Source of the DNA: Fasciolopsis buskii
Taxonomy: Eukaryota; Platyhelminthes; Trematoda; Plagiorchiida; Fasciolidae
Assembly (NCBI GenBank): GCA_008360955.1
Contig: LUCM01008745.1
Coordinates: forward strand, 177,316 to 241,315
DNA length: 64,000 nt
Reading direction: 5' to 3'
A program made the translations under genes and the position numbers. The notes beneath the pieces were generated by a model that was given only the letters and a program-made list of their open reading frames with translations, made no database searches and had not been told where the DNA came from. Positions 38,701-51,413 of the stretch are shown in pieces (positions within the stretch are counted from its first letter, which is position 1; each line of letters starts with the position of its first letter).

Positions 38701-41700
38701 CACGCGAGCGTTTTGCAATCCTGAAAATGGACAAAAGTGTGCTGAAAGTTGTCAACCAATGTCATTCAAATTAGGGAGCAGATTTGGCTACTACAAAACG
38801 TTTTTTTTTGCATCTCTCCATCTTCGCGGTTTAATTCACAGCAGATCTCTTCCATACTGCATTTGTCAGCTGGGAAACACAAAAGCTGATCTGCGCATAT
38901 CTCATCCTGATCAAGATTCAGCTCACTCTATTCAAACCGTTACGCAAGCGTCAAAAGTAGCAGACTGTTTTTCCCTACGCTACGGTGATAATGTGATTAT
39001 GAAATGTGCCTTGACAATGGCGCGCAAACATGTGTTCCTAACGCCAGATCCGCATACGGACTGACATGTTCTTTGTTTATTTGCAATCACCAGCCAAATC
39101 ATGCAAAAAAGATGGCTTATTTTCACAGATTTTAAAAGTGCTGCCCTTCCGAAATAATAGAAATCACAGCGTATTTCAAGCCCTAAATCCTTTTTAAAAT
39201 TCTATTTTTCGTGCATACGTCGGACCCATCTGGCTTCGTGGGTGGTCTCGGTACCCGAGTTTTTATTGGTCCACTTCGCCCGACCAATAAGTGACTGATT
39301 TGACACGAATTCGACGGTTGGCGTGGGTGGGGTGGAGACAGATGTATGACGTTTGCCCATAACGTTTGTACGACGTGGCGATACATCCTGGTTAATTTGT
39401 TTCAAATGAAACTCAAATATCAGATGAGTAAATACGAGGTCAATATATGTTGCCCTCTCGACGTTTTCCAGTGTTTACATTGAATGGGAAGCATTAAAAG
39501 GAGGAAAAATATGTGATTTATGTTTGTTCACCTTGAGTTCGATTAACAGATAGCGACTGATGAATGGACATTATTGATGATGTGAAACAAAGATAGGTTT
39601 TCACTGACACGCTAAGTATTGGAAAGGCATAACCACTGGTCCCAGTTACTGCTGTCCTTATAAACAGTGTCTAGCTACTCTCGATCAAACATTCAAGGAA
39701 ACGAACTCAAAACTTTATATTTTTGGGTTTCCCAGAATACTGTTGATACTGTCAATGCAATAACTAATCACGTTTGTGATACCAACTCATAAGTGCATAT
39801 CTAAATTCGTTGGTTGAATGGCTTGACAATACTTAAAGCACATTATCAATGGATAGGAAATATTTTGGTTTATTTCTACAACCATTCATATAAAACGAAC
39901 ATTGTTTGCCATTTCTGAGGAATGTTACTCGGTAATTTGTGTCATTCATAACACTAACAAACTGATCCGTTTGATGCGTATTTCCAGTTTCTCTACCGTC
40001 AATGAACAAACAACATTTAAGTAGTATAGGTTTGCAAATGCGAAAGTCGCCTACTTTTAAAACATTACTTTCTTAATTTGGTAAATTTTTTCGATCGCTG
40101 TACTTAATTAAAGTGCGTATTAATCACTGAAGGTCAAGAGATTAGAAATTATGATACTATGTCACAGTGTGGGCAACCATATAACAGTCTAACTTCATGA
40201 TTTTCGAAATCGCATCAAGATCGCACGAAATTTAAGACCGGACACCTTTCAATTAGACAAAAGAATACTATGCTAGAAAGTTACTTCGAGTAAGGAATAG
40301 AGAGAGTTAGCGACTCGGCTAAATTTTCAATACATTTCGAGTACATCAATTCTAAATCATGTACGATTAGATCTCGTGCTTTACGCGCATTGCCATTTGT
40401 TCTTCTTATTTGGGCAACTCAGCATCTGGCTTTCTTTGTGGTGAGCAGCATTAAGTTCTCCCTTTAAGCAGAAGTAGGAAAAGTTGAATGGTTGTTGCGT
40501 TTATTGCTTTGTTCGCTGAGCCTTAGATATCCCGCTTCCTGTTGCATGACTGGCGCTTGTTGATACGAACATCATATGGAGGCTAATCAACTGTTCACAC
40601 TGTTAGCCTCCGTTCTTGGGTGGCACATGGCATGAAATAGCGGCATTTACCCCGCTTGGTGAAAGACGATCCAATGTAGTCGAAAGGTCGGTCCTAACGA
40701 TAACGCTGCATTAGTGAGTTTTGAAAAATTCCATTCATAAATTTATCACATTGCCCACCGACATTTGGATACACTCCAAACCTCGCCGGGCCTAGATTTG
40801 TCAATCAGGAGAAAAGGTTTGAAAGGTGTTTAGCGGTACGAATAGTGAAGGGTTCATGTATCTCCTCCTGGCTGTGGATACGGCGCGAAAACCTACCAGC
40901 GAAAAAACAAGGCAAATAAAAAGTTCAATAAGTTAAACCGCTAATCCCCTTTGACGAAAATGATTTTACACTGATCAAGAATTCCCTAAAGAAAGCTATC
41001 TGCATGAGTTTTTTCGTTAACCTCTGGGGTTTTTCTTGTCCGAACCAAGCCGAGACCCGGAAGGACAATCTTCAAAAGATGCTAATGATGACAATGGAAA
41101 ACTGGACAAGTCTGTTGGGCTAAAAATGCATCAGAACTGGGTTGGGAGAAAGCAGCTGTAAATGTCACCTACCGCTTGATATATCGAAATGATTTCGGTC
41201 TGCCATCGCTAATTACCGAGAAACTGCGAGATAACATTACAAGAACTACTAATTTTCTCACCGAATATCAGCAGATGTGCTTCTTTGCTTGACATCTTCC
41301 TAAAACTCAACGAATATCTAATAAATACACAATATGTGGATGAAATTTAACAATTTGTTTCCTACAGAGAGGCACGCACTTAGGATATGCGGTTTATTGA
41401 GTTGACAAACATCTGTATGCGTGTTGAATCTAATAAAACCGACAATTGACGAACTAAGGAGTTGGCGAACCGTTCGTCCTTCCTGGCATAAAATGAGTTT
41501 GTTTCGAAGTAGTCTAAGGATGCTTGTCTAATCTTGGTAGATTTAATAAATGTTCAACGGGAAATTGAATTTTCTCGTACCCTAAGCACAAGTAAAAAGT
41601 TCGAGATTTTTCCGTGACTCAAACACACTCGTAATAGGGATTATTATCCTGCATTATCCACTTACATAAGAGGCAATATTTGCTCAGAATTGTCATAGAT

Positions 41701-42824
41701 AAGGCCAAATACCTATTCACGTACATTATCCTTTACTGTTCTGTAATGCATCACGCTGGTAGTGTTCGTCTGTGGGAACCACGCTTGGGTCGGTCGATCC
41801 AAGTAGCAAATATGCATATCAACACGATCCGAGGCCAACCAATATGATCAACTGCCGTATCGACACCCATACAGTAAGAATCAACGTCACAATGCTTAGT
41901 CCGTACTTCACGGCCTATTTGGAACGAGAATCGAGTATTCTTCAACGGACGAGGGTATTTTTGCACTGAATCACACGGAATATTATCCTGTCTACCATAA
42001 ACGGGATATTCTTTATCATTTTAAGCGGTCTTATAACATTTGAAATGTTGTATTAAAACTAGAGATCATTGCAACAGGTGAAACGAATTTAGACGCATTC
42101 TCGCACACACTTTTTGGATGCCTTCCTGCGGACAATTCTTTTGGCTTTCTGTGGCAATTATGCAACCTCTTGAAGTTTACGCACAATACGATCAAAATAG
42201 AATTTAGTTTATTTGCGAAAAAGTTAAACATTGCACGTTTTTGAAAATCAGTTTGAACATTCGTCTGCGAGGTTGACCCATTTCCCGTCCTTTCGCGATA
42301 CCTATCCTTCCCACGGGCAGTGTTCGCGTACACTACCTGAGCAGTTGTACAGATTTATCTCAATATCAGGTGTCTCCATTGTCGGGATAGAAGGTACTTC
42401 GATATTTGGAAAACACGTTATTTTCGGCTTGTTTTTTGATCCTATCTGCCATTATTTATCGGGTGCCGAAAAACGAAATGAACCAATATCCGTCTGATGA
42501 TGATATGGGTTGACATTTTTGGGTATGTGGTGTGACTGGAAAATGGTCAGATTGCTTAAAGAAATGGTGAGCATTTATTACGACAAACCTTCGGGAAATC
42601 TAGTCTCCAATAGAGTTAACATGTGCAATGCATCGGAGTCAACAGCGTTTTACTTTTGCACAATTCACTTATATCCGGCAAACAGCTATCTACTCTTATC
42701 CGGCGAATGTTTAAGAACGCATTTTTCGGACTCCGTTTTACCCCAGATCAAAATGTTTCTATGATCAACGAAGAATTTCCACCAAACTGCACGTTAGCTT
42801 TATGTTGTACCATAAACTAATTTG
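35723..42824. other. No supported gene; a few candidate exons
   Basis: AT-rich sequence without recognised genes or mobile elements. Three open segments with plausible splice borders are treated as findings: 37,676-37,883 (-), 39,219-39,387 (-) and 41,763-41,873 (+). The 39.2-39.4 kb block is visibly richer in G+C than its surroundings. An eroded tRNA-like string near 36.1 kb is too weak to call. Confidence 0.45.
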
Positions 42825-42842
42825 ATAATAATAATAATAATA
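42825..42842. repeat. Short (AAT)n tract
   Basis: Six AAT/ATA units, 36 bases before the CTA array. Confidence 0.85.
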
Positions 42843-42878
42843 GTGGTGATATTTCTACTGATAATAGCAATGACTATG

Positions 42879-42938
<60 letters not shown>

Positions 42939-42960
42939 CTACCACTACCACTACTACTAC
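42879..42960. repeat. (CTA)n microsatellite
   Basis: About 27 CTA units, pure to about 42,937 and then interrupted by CCT and CCA. On the opposite strand it reads as a polyserine run, which explains the serine-rich frame there. Confidence 0.95.
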
Positions 42961-43036
42961 AATTGACGTGTGCTTGGACTATCAAACTCCATGGGGCTTG
43001 ACTTATCATCAGCAATATCGTAAAGTTATACTTAAA

Positions 43037-43073
43037 CCAACGTTTCGACTACCGTGGGTAGTCGAAACGTTGG
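43037..43073. repeat. Perfect hairpin, 17 bp arms, 3-base loop
   Basis: The left arm CCAACGTTTCGACTACC (43,037-43,053), loop GTG, and right arm GGTAGTCGAAACGTTGG (43,057-43,073) are exact reverse complements. A TTATACTTAAACC string lies at the foot of the left arm and recurs at about 43,187-43,199, so the hairpin may be part of a larger repeated unit. No terminator, origin or RNA gene context is visible. Confidence 0.9.
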
Positions 43074-45741
43074 CGCATTACATCTACCAACAACGCTGTG
43101 TTATTAACATTATATCATTCACAATAAAAACCAATACATGGCGCATCGATTTTTCGATACACTCCTTACGTCGTTTGGTCCGGATATTATACTTAAACCC
43201 TTTGCAAAAATGCATATGCGCCTGCCTTCCTGCTTTCCTCGAGTCAAACAACACGTAAAAATCGGTCAGAATAGCGCGCCGGGAAGGAGGGCTTGCACTA
43301 CGGAATGTGCTAAGCAAACCGCACAAAGAGGTACACATATAATCACAGGAAGGCAGGAAACCCAACGTTCGAAAACATTTTATCGTTCCCTTTTGTGTTT
43401 GTCAATATGGAATACGGACGATTTATAGCAAACGATTTCTCACGGTGCGAATCAATGCGACTCCAATTGTGTACCGGTTTTGATAAAATCACCGGACTAT
43501 GGACATCCACCAGGAAGAATATGACAAAAAATTAGCGAACTTCATACGTTGGTTACACACTAGATTGGTCAGTGAATCAAAGTCCGTATGTTGACTGTTT
43601 GATTGACTTTACTTTGATTGTGTGGTATCAATATCTCATTGGAAGATTGAATATTCCATTATTTATAAATCGTACATGTAATTTCATTTTTTTCACACAC
43701 ATCTGATTCTAGAAAGACAGGACAACAGTTTTTGTGAGAATAAATCTGATTGAGAATTTGATCACTCATGTGAACGGGTCCTGGTCTGACGAGTGTCAGT
43801 TTGTCTATGAATATATTTTTATTGTAATGTCTTTCAATGGTGGAATAATTCGTAGGGGACAAGCTTCATTCTCATGCGGGTGAAAACGAATGGAAACACT
43901 GCGTTTATGTGTGTAAGTGTGAGTGTGTGTATACAAACAATCGACGTAATGCAAACAAAGCGCCTTAAATCATGGACGAGCTAACGAAGAAAAGCGATCT
44001 TCTAATGAAATTCGAACAGTTCGTATCAACAAGTTCAGTGGCAGATGTGGCGTGGAGAGAACAAATTTTCGAGACAAAGGTGGTCACTTTTGGGTCCGGG
44101 CGTATCTAATCGATTAGGGAAATTTAAAAGCAGGAGTGACCACGCTTTGCGGATTAACAAAAGACGTGAACACCTCCTTAGGGAACTTGGATCCGCTTTT
44201 TAGTATATGAAGCACGTTTAAAACCCAAACCTGTTGATGGATACAAATAGATACAAATATAGGCATGTAGACAGTCACATTATAGACCTTATCATCCAGC
44301 TGGTTTAGTTTCTCATGTACAATATCTTACTACTGGTGTCATGCACACCAGTTTCCGAGTAGTATTTTTAGCGTTAGATCCGAAATCAAATTAGGATAAT
44401 GTACACAAGTCGTTTGGAGTGAACATTTTAACGGACTGGTAGTTTTGTGGTTGCAATCTTTGTCTATATCATTTCTGATCACGTGAGTATCAATTAATGG
44501 TCCTTTGTTAATTGGTCACAGGTAATTTTTCCACACCTGTCTGATTTTTGGGTGAAACAAGACAAAGATTGTTGTAATCGACCTAAAGAAAAAGTAACTG
44601 GATGCATGACTTGAAATTTAAACTTTTGCACAAAAAACGCTTGATATGAATCAGATGAAACGAAGTAAAAATGTATCTTTCAATGACTAAAACGTCAACT
44701 GACATGTAGTATGGATGACGTGAAACCTGTACGGATCAGATTTAGTAGAACGTGAAATGGCCGCGGTGATAAACTACATCTGGGTAGCTTGGTCGGAAGC
44801 AAAAAATAATAATAAACGACAAAATCGTTCGAATATTTGCAGTTAATTTACGTTCTACAGCGCTTCCGAACCTTTATAATTGTTCCCATCTTGAACGGGG
44901 ATGATCACAACTGTCAGCTCTCGAATGTCAGTTACATGGACTTTTCGAATCAGTCGAGGTTCCGGAACACAGTCTGCACACCAAGTTTGATGAAGTCCGA
45001 AGTAACTAGTGAAAACTAATCAAATCAGAATGGTTTTTATTGATTATTCTAATCAAAATAATAATATGGAATATTTCTTAGGTGCTGGGTGTGACTGAAA
45101 CCTTGAGTGGTATGCCATTGATCACGGTCAGTTTTACCATTTGGAATTGATGTAGACCGTAAGGAAAAAAAACTGTCATCTGCGATTTGGAAAATCGTGT
45201 AGGGTTATTCACACTTGATTTTTTGGTTTGAGAAACGGGTACAAGTCCATTCGGTTTATGAATGCTGAGCATAGCCATCCAAATAGTAAAGAGCGAAATG
45301 GAAAAATTTTGTGAACTGACGATTACATAGTTCCATTTATCTTGCATTCACAGGCGGGGCAATAGAAATTCACGTGATGGACCGTCCTCGTATGGATGCA
45401 GTCATGTTGAACGTAAGTGCAGGCTTTTCGACTGTTCATGACCTTTGCATGGTTAAAAACTATTGCCACCCGAAGAAGCCTTTTGGTTTCCCGTAAATAC
45501 CGAAGTGGTTAGAATTCAAAATTTTGGAAGAAAATCTCATTAGAAAAACAAGCTTTTCCGAATTGGTACAGCCTTTGCAGCTGTCATCTTTCTACCAACT
45601 CACCCTGGTTTGGCTGCCATCTTAAAGGAACAAAACTGTTACAGATGAAGAAGAACGAGGAATAGTGAAAGACTGACTAAAACAATCTAGACTGAACAAA
45701 TATCTAGAGTAAAATGGTTTCGAATGCAAGAAAGTCACTGA
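43074..45741. other. No supported gene
   Basis: AT-rich sequence. Open stretches at 43.1-43.4 kb on both strands are shadows of each other and match no family. I see no other repeat of note. Confidence 0.5.
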
Positions 45742-45963
45742 GCTAATAACACATCGTCTCCAGCCATCGCTTCCCGGGATCCGGCGGACCTAACCAGGGG
45801 TTCTAACGAGCCACTATACCGGCTAACTTTTTTGTGTTTTGTTCCCATATCATCGGCTGCCCACCTCGAATCATCTTCCAACCAATACGTTCCTCGAACA
45901 ACAAATTCGTTCTGTGTGCATAGGCAAAATACGTCAACAAACTTAACCTAGTGCGATTCTATA
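45742..45963 (-). mobile_element. RTE-like LINE C-terminal fragment, minus strand
   Basis: Read on the minus strand, it carries pieces of the extreme C-terminus of an RTE-like LINE polyprotein: an AYAHRT segment, a GWKMIRGGQPMIW segment, then a GPPDPGKRWLETM segment. These correspond to the conserved G-W-K-K-x-R-G-G-Q and W-G-P-R-D...W-L-E-T blocks seen after the RT in this family in flukes. It aligns with the same part of the 61.4 kb copy at DNA level. Frames change between the blocks and there are stops. The 5' side ends abruptly where dispersed repeat R begins. Confidence 0.72.
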
Positions 45964-46036
45964 CCTGTACAGTGCTTCTATGCTTTCTTAATTATCAGCT
46001 GAGCTAGGATATCACATGGTGTATTGTTTCATGAAA
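45964..46036 (+). repeat. Dispersed repeat R, copy 2 (5' truncated)
   Basis: Starts at CCTGTACAGTGCTTC, so it lacks the first 22 or so bases of the unit, then follows the shared pattern (TATCAGCTGAGC, ATATCACATGGTG, TTGTTTCATGA). It directly abuts the RTE fragment. Confidence 0.6.
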
Positions 46037-47481
46037 ATATCAATGTCGCTATTTTCCCATCAAGAAAGGGCAAGTTTTTTCAGCATCTCCCCGATGGAAC
46101 TGAAAGGAAAATGTGAAAAGCTGCAACCTCGAAGAAACCAATTCCCGTGGTGAACTCGGGTTAACGTTGGTTGTAAGCACGAATTCGGCTATGGCTTCTT
46201 GAATAAAGCTATTGGATAAGTGATACCCAAATTTTCCGATACATCCTCCATTGAGAAGTAGCTCACTGAAGTGAACCTAAAGATGAACTAACAGGCAGTG
46301 TTTTTCTTCGATTCTGTCAAATCCAATCTGAGGTATACTTTCTCATTGTTCTCGTACGACAGTTTGCAAAGCCTGAAGCCGATACCCTTCATCACACCAA
46401 CAACCCTTTCGTTATATCTCAATAGATTTGCCAATAGAAGCGTGAAGACAGATTGATTTATCCTGGGGATACTGCCGCGATGAACTCAACGAACCGATTA
46501 GTGACTGATTTAGATAGGCTAGGATTCACCAGGGATATCGATCAATCCAGTTGTCATTCACCAGAATAAATGACCAGCAAGAAGCTACTGATCACCGCGT
46601 ATTTCTTAACCACAATCGCTGCAGCTTGCTTATCAGTTGCTGAATGAGATATTGCGTGGTTTCAGTCTCACTTTGTTCGTGATAATTTTTAGTGATTGTT
46701 TCATAATTCCAAGTGGATTTTTCGTAATCGCCAGGTCAGTCATGTCTACCATTCACTCTTGTCTGAAGCACTAGCATTCTCCTAAGCAAATAATGTGCTC
46801 AACTGCAGGATGCTTCAGTGCGAATGGTCTGACCTCCGTTCGCAACCAATATCGTCAATTCGGGAAGATTCAACAAGTGAATAGCGAGTACATTGTGTAA
46901 ACCAATTACATTGGTAAGTTTAAATGCGTTTTGCTATGCTAACCATAACTACTGTGGAACAGTGTATGCGATCTTACCATTCCCGTTTCGTAGGCTGTAG
47001 GTCAAATTGACATTTTTTTCTTCACCGCTAACGCAGTGTGTCACAAACGGTTGGGCAGCAAATTCTACGAAATCAATAAACATTTATAAGGTTATATATT
47101 AACCAAAATGGTGACATTATTGTTCACTTTGTACAGATTTTTCTCGACTAACAAAAATGTACCAAATGGAATTTGGTGTGGAAAATATTTCAACCTGGAT
47201 ATGTACAACAACTGTTCGTACACGCGCTCATCAATTCATCCCATTGAGGTGCACCGGTCCAATTCCATTTCAGCCTAAGTGGGGCAATTAGTAAAATGCG
47301 TTTTCCGTGTAGATCTTTTTTGGCTTCCGTTTTTGTTTTTTGTTTTTTTAGTTAATGCGCAACAACATGCAAACTAACAACACTTCCGGAATCGTACATT
47401 GCGATCGGAGAATCTAACCGTGCGCGCGTGAATTTTCATATCACTGAATACCGCCAGTTTGGTTCTCTATCCCTCTCGTCA
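46037..47481. other. No supported gene
   Basis: No recognised element. A 25-codon frame at 46,570-46,647 (+) reads like a signal peptide (basic start, hydrophobic core, small residues) but stops at once and has no good donor. It is listed as a finding only. Confidence 0.45.
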
Positions 47482-47547
47482 TGTGTGTGTGTGTGTGTGT
47501 GTACGTGTTCATAAGTGCCCGTCTTGTGTGTGTGTGTGTGTGTGTGT
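47482..47547. repeat. Two (TG)n arrays
   Basis: Runs of about 10 and 11 TG units (47,482-47,502 and 47,525-47,547) separated by 22 bases of non-repetitive sequence. Confidence 0.92.
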
Positions 47548-47680
47548 ATTTGTGCTCGTTGGTTTTCCGTAAAAGTCTCTTTAAAGGAACAAGATTATCG
47601 CTCTCATCAGACCGCAACAGTGGCGTTGACACAAAAGGAACGCAGTTCCTATGACGACCTGGTAATCGGTTAGTTTATTC

Positions 47681-47840
47681 CAGCGGCGGTGGCCAAATGG
47701 ATAGGGTCGTGACGTTTGGATATGAAGGTCGCGAGTTCGAATCCTCACACCGCCGGTCAACTTACCCACTTGGCAGCCCTTTGCTGGCCGCGGCCCCCTT
47801 CATGAAAATTGATTTACACTGTTGCTTCATTAATAAAGGA
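47681..47840 (+). mobile_element. SINE copy 3 (tRNA-derived), best-preserved copy
   Basis: The clearest member of the family. Head CAGCGGCGGTGGCCAAATGG with A box TGGCCAAATGG (47,690-47,700), B box GAGTTCGAATCCT (47,733-47,745), then the shared body CACCGCCGGTCAACTTACCC, ACTTGGCAGCCC, TTGCTGGCCGCGG, and a tail through TTCATGAAAATTGATTTACA to CATTAATAAAGG. Box order and 30-odd base spacing fit RNA polymerase III transcription from a tRNA-derived head. The body after the tRNA part has no similarity to tRNA. Its partner LINE cannot be named from this window. Confidence 0.78.
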
Positions 47841-50800
47841 AGTAATAGTTAAAAGATAAATTCTCGGATTTTGTTGTCGGTGCTTAACTTGAAGTGACTT
47901 ATGCATGGAATGTCCAGGACGGAGAGACCTAATCAACCTAGGCTCTCGGAAACCGGAGTGACCAGTCGTTTTTTCACCTTGTTCTTAAAAGAAAATTGAA
48001 TCCGCTGGATGGGAATCTTTTGGATAAATTTAAGCTTTCATTCCTATTATTTTTGTCTGTTTTTATGAATTAGTTAGGTTTGAGCCAAAAAACTAGATTC
48101 CACTTAAGAAACCTCACTGGATGGAGCGAAATCGACCAACGGCAGATCTTGTTAGAAAATTCTTATCAAACCATTCCAATTCAATCCATGGTCTATTTTA
48201 TTCATTCAGGATAAAAACCGATAAATTCTTGTCAACCTTTTCAATCTACGATTCCTGCTGACACAAACACTGAACACTTTCAATTGAACAGAATCTAGAA
48301 CAACTGTACGCGTACGAATAATGAATTCAAAATCAGTAACATTTATCCCATTACACCTGTGATAAAACTCGTAAGGAAAATACACTGAACATTAGTTTTT
48401 GTTTGAGAGAAGGAGGTCCAAGTTTTTTGACAGAGTAAGAACATGCGAAGAGGAGTTAGCAGAAATCGATTTCTCCATTATCGGAACGTGATTTGTCAAT
48501 ATCTTCGGCTGAGAAAGGCCGAGAAGACAAGATTTTGATGCCTTGAGACGTGCGCATTAATTAGGCTTAGATATAACTTGTTTGTTCGAATAATTTGGTA
48601 TATCACTGTTGATGAAAATGGGAGCATTTGGTCTTGAAATATAACTCCAACCAACAGGCAAATCTGCCTGTTTACAGAGTGTGGACTCGGCAATTATTAC
48701 TCTGACTGTCGTACGTCCACTCCAAACAGCCTTAATCAAGACAAGATTTACAAAATAAGCCACGCTGTTTTAGACCATGTTTCATGTCCATTTCATTCGA
48801 ATTTTGTTTGTCTTTTTTACAATTTAAAGAGCAGGCTCCGAAGTATTACACCAAGATGACTTTGTCACTAGCCTTCTATTCTACCCCGTTATCTGAACTG
48901 GCTGACATCATGTTAACGGAACATCGAAATGCCAATGATGAATTCACATCCAAAATCTTCGACTTCCCATTACATCCCGTTCTTGTCAGTTTGTTTCAGC
49001 GTCAATCCCATTCCCAAAGTGAACCGAGATTCTGTCACTTGTTAAAAAATTACCGAAAAGAAATTTCTTCCACCTTTACCGTGGACGTGTACCACTAAAG
49101 AAACTTTTAGTTACCACCGAGGTATACAAAACTTCCCCTAACTTACACCGAACCATGTCGGCTCATTTTATCAGCCGTTATTGTTCTCTAACGGACAATC
49201 AAAAAATGCTTAGAGCTTAATCTTGAGACTGCCCACAGGTGTTTAGAACGACTCTTCTGGTTGACCTTTTCGGTATGCTACCCGAAAACGACCACAAATG
49301 ATATGAAGTCCACTTGTCGAAGATTCGCATTTCGAGGTAAGGCTACCAACTTCGAAAACAATGTACCTGGTGGTCATACACTGTGAAACGGTGGGTGCTT
49401 AAAAAAGGGATTCATAGTAAGACGACAAGTGAGATCTTGATTGGAACGATGAACAACTGTGTAAACATTATGTACGTCAGCTTTTTCGGTTGACCGTCCA
49501 TGTGTGGAAATCTTACTTCAACCGATTCGATAATCCCAGTACTGTGGAGTAGGAACCAAAATCAATATATGGCGGCCCAAGAATAACGGTTGTGTAAACT
49601 GAAATTTAAAACTATCCCCAATCAGGTAGACCAGTTAGTCACATAGTTCGGCGTGAAACTTGCCAATTAGAAGTTCCATTTAAGCCTCAGAATGGAAAAG
49701 TTTCAAAAGTTTTACGAATTTTACTGGCTGCCTCTATTCTCTACTTCTATTTGGACACAATTATCCTACTAGAAAGTCCGTGATTTTTAGTGACTAATGG
49801 AGTGTCGATGCTAAATGATGTATCGGTTAATTCGCAAAGCAAATATCCCGTTGTCGTCTGTTCGTGAAGGCGGGCGCCTTGGAAACAGACGATATCTCTC
49901 GGCGTGACATGGTTTAACCATGAAATGAAAAAAATTCTCGTATTGGTACTTCGCATCTGGTTGTTGGATATTCTGTCACTTCTGAACAATAAAACGAGTC
50001 TTAAAAACAGAACAAACTTCTTGTTTTTTAATTGCGCAAAACTTGGAGGTGAAATATCTTGTGAAGCAAAAATTCACCTAGACGATTTATCCCAGTGTGG
50101 GCTTTCGTTCACATTCTCGGACAAGAAAACGTCCTATTGTCCCAGACAGAAGTGTATTGTTATTCTGGGGACGTTTGATCGTATTTCGATGAGGGATAAA
50201 AAGCTCGTCCACTACTCTTAAGGTTCACTGGAGCAGAAAACCAATTCAAATGGCGCCCGCAATCGGCCAGAGAGCAAATGCCCAAAGAAACGGAAGCAAT
50301 GAAGCGCACGATGAAAACGGATTTGGAAATAATGGTACATTTCTGTACATGGTTTTCTGCCAGCCAATACACTCTGAAGAAAAAAAATCAAACGGGTACG
50401 GTGAACTTACGTGTAATTCGACTTTTTTTCGCCTCTATGGAACATTGTATAAAAGCACCATTGCTACTCTTTCTTGCATATGAATGTTGGTGGTACAACC
50501 CACTTTGACAATACGGTCTCAAAATAGATCTCTTTATTCACTTGTGGACCACCTTTTCTATGTATGCATAAGCAGATTTCGGCTAAACGAAATAAATCTG
50601 TTGTGCATCCATTGGAGTCAATTTCCTTCCGTTTCGAATACCAAGAAGTGGGACAAATAAAATTCTCGGCTCGTTTTTTTGTCCTACGCAAGGCTAAGAT
50701 TCAACAAGCCCTAGTAATATGACATTGTTTCTTGCACGTTTGACTTTTAATTTTCCCAACTTCCATCGATTTATGTGAGCAAAGAAAAGGTGCCACGTAT

Positions 50801-51257
50801 CTCTGGTCTGCTGTTTCAAATTTTATACATTTCTAATAGATGCAGCAATAGTTTATGTTGTTTCTGAACGAATGAAACGGAAGTGATGAGGACAAAAGAA
50901 TGGTGTCTGAATTAACAGTCACATAGCCTTGCAGTTGCTTCTCGTTGGCTAGTGGCACCAGTTGGATGTGCGGATGAACCTCACCAGGTTGCCATGGCTA
51001 CGTTGTGCCCTACACCAGAAAAGAAGTAAGTTTATCACTAGTTCGGTCATGGTTACACACTGCTCGTTTAAAACAGTCGGAAATTATGGTTAACGTTGTT
51101 CTTTCTATTTGTAAACTTACAAAGTGTGATAGGATAAAACTGGCTTGTATATAGGCAAGTGCTGGTCCGAAAGTCACATTTAGGTCTGTCCTCTAATAAA
51201 TGATAGTGCATTTTTCGAACCGTGCGAGATTCTTTTCCTTTATCTTTTATCTTCTAC
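47841..51257. other. No supported gene
   Basis: No recognised element. Open stretches at 48,784-49,098 (+) and 49,904-50,221 (+) are about 105 codons, which is within chance expectation. The second has a hydrophobic start from the methionine at 49,925 and is treated as a finding. A GC-richer stretch at about 50,930-51,015 is unassigned. Confidence 0.45.
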
Positions 51258-51413
51258 CTCCTTTGTTAATGAAACAACAATATAAATCAATTTTTATGAT
51301 GGGGGCTGCGGCCAGCAGAGGGCTCCCAAGTGGGGAAGTAGACCGGCGGTGGGAGGATCCGAACTCGCGACCTTCAAGCCCAAAAGCCGCGACCTTATCC
51401 GTTTTCCGCGGCG
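51258..51413 (-). mobile_element. SINE copy 4 (tRNA-derived), minus strand
   Basis: On the minus strand: GGATAAGGTCGCGGCTTTTG head, B box GAGTTCGGATCCT (51,354-51,366), CCCACCGCCGGTCTACTTCC, CCACTTGGGAGCCC, TCTGCTGGCCGCAG, then a tail TAAAAATTGATTTATATTG and CATTAACAAAGG. It matches the 47.7 kb copy along its length, including the tail, so it looks nearly full length. One substitution falls in the B box. Confidence 0.76.

Noticed and set aside
42800..43015. Serine-rich minus-strand frame
   Set aside because: It is the CTA microsatellite read on the opposite strand.
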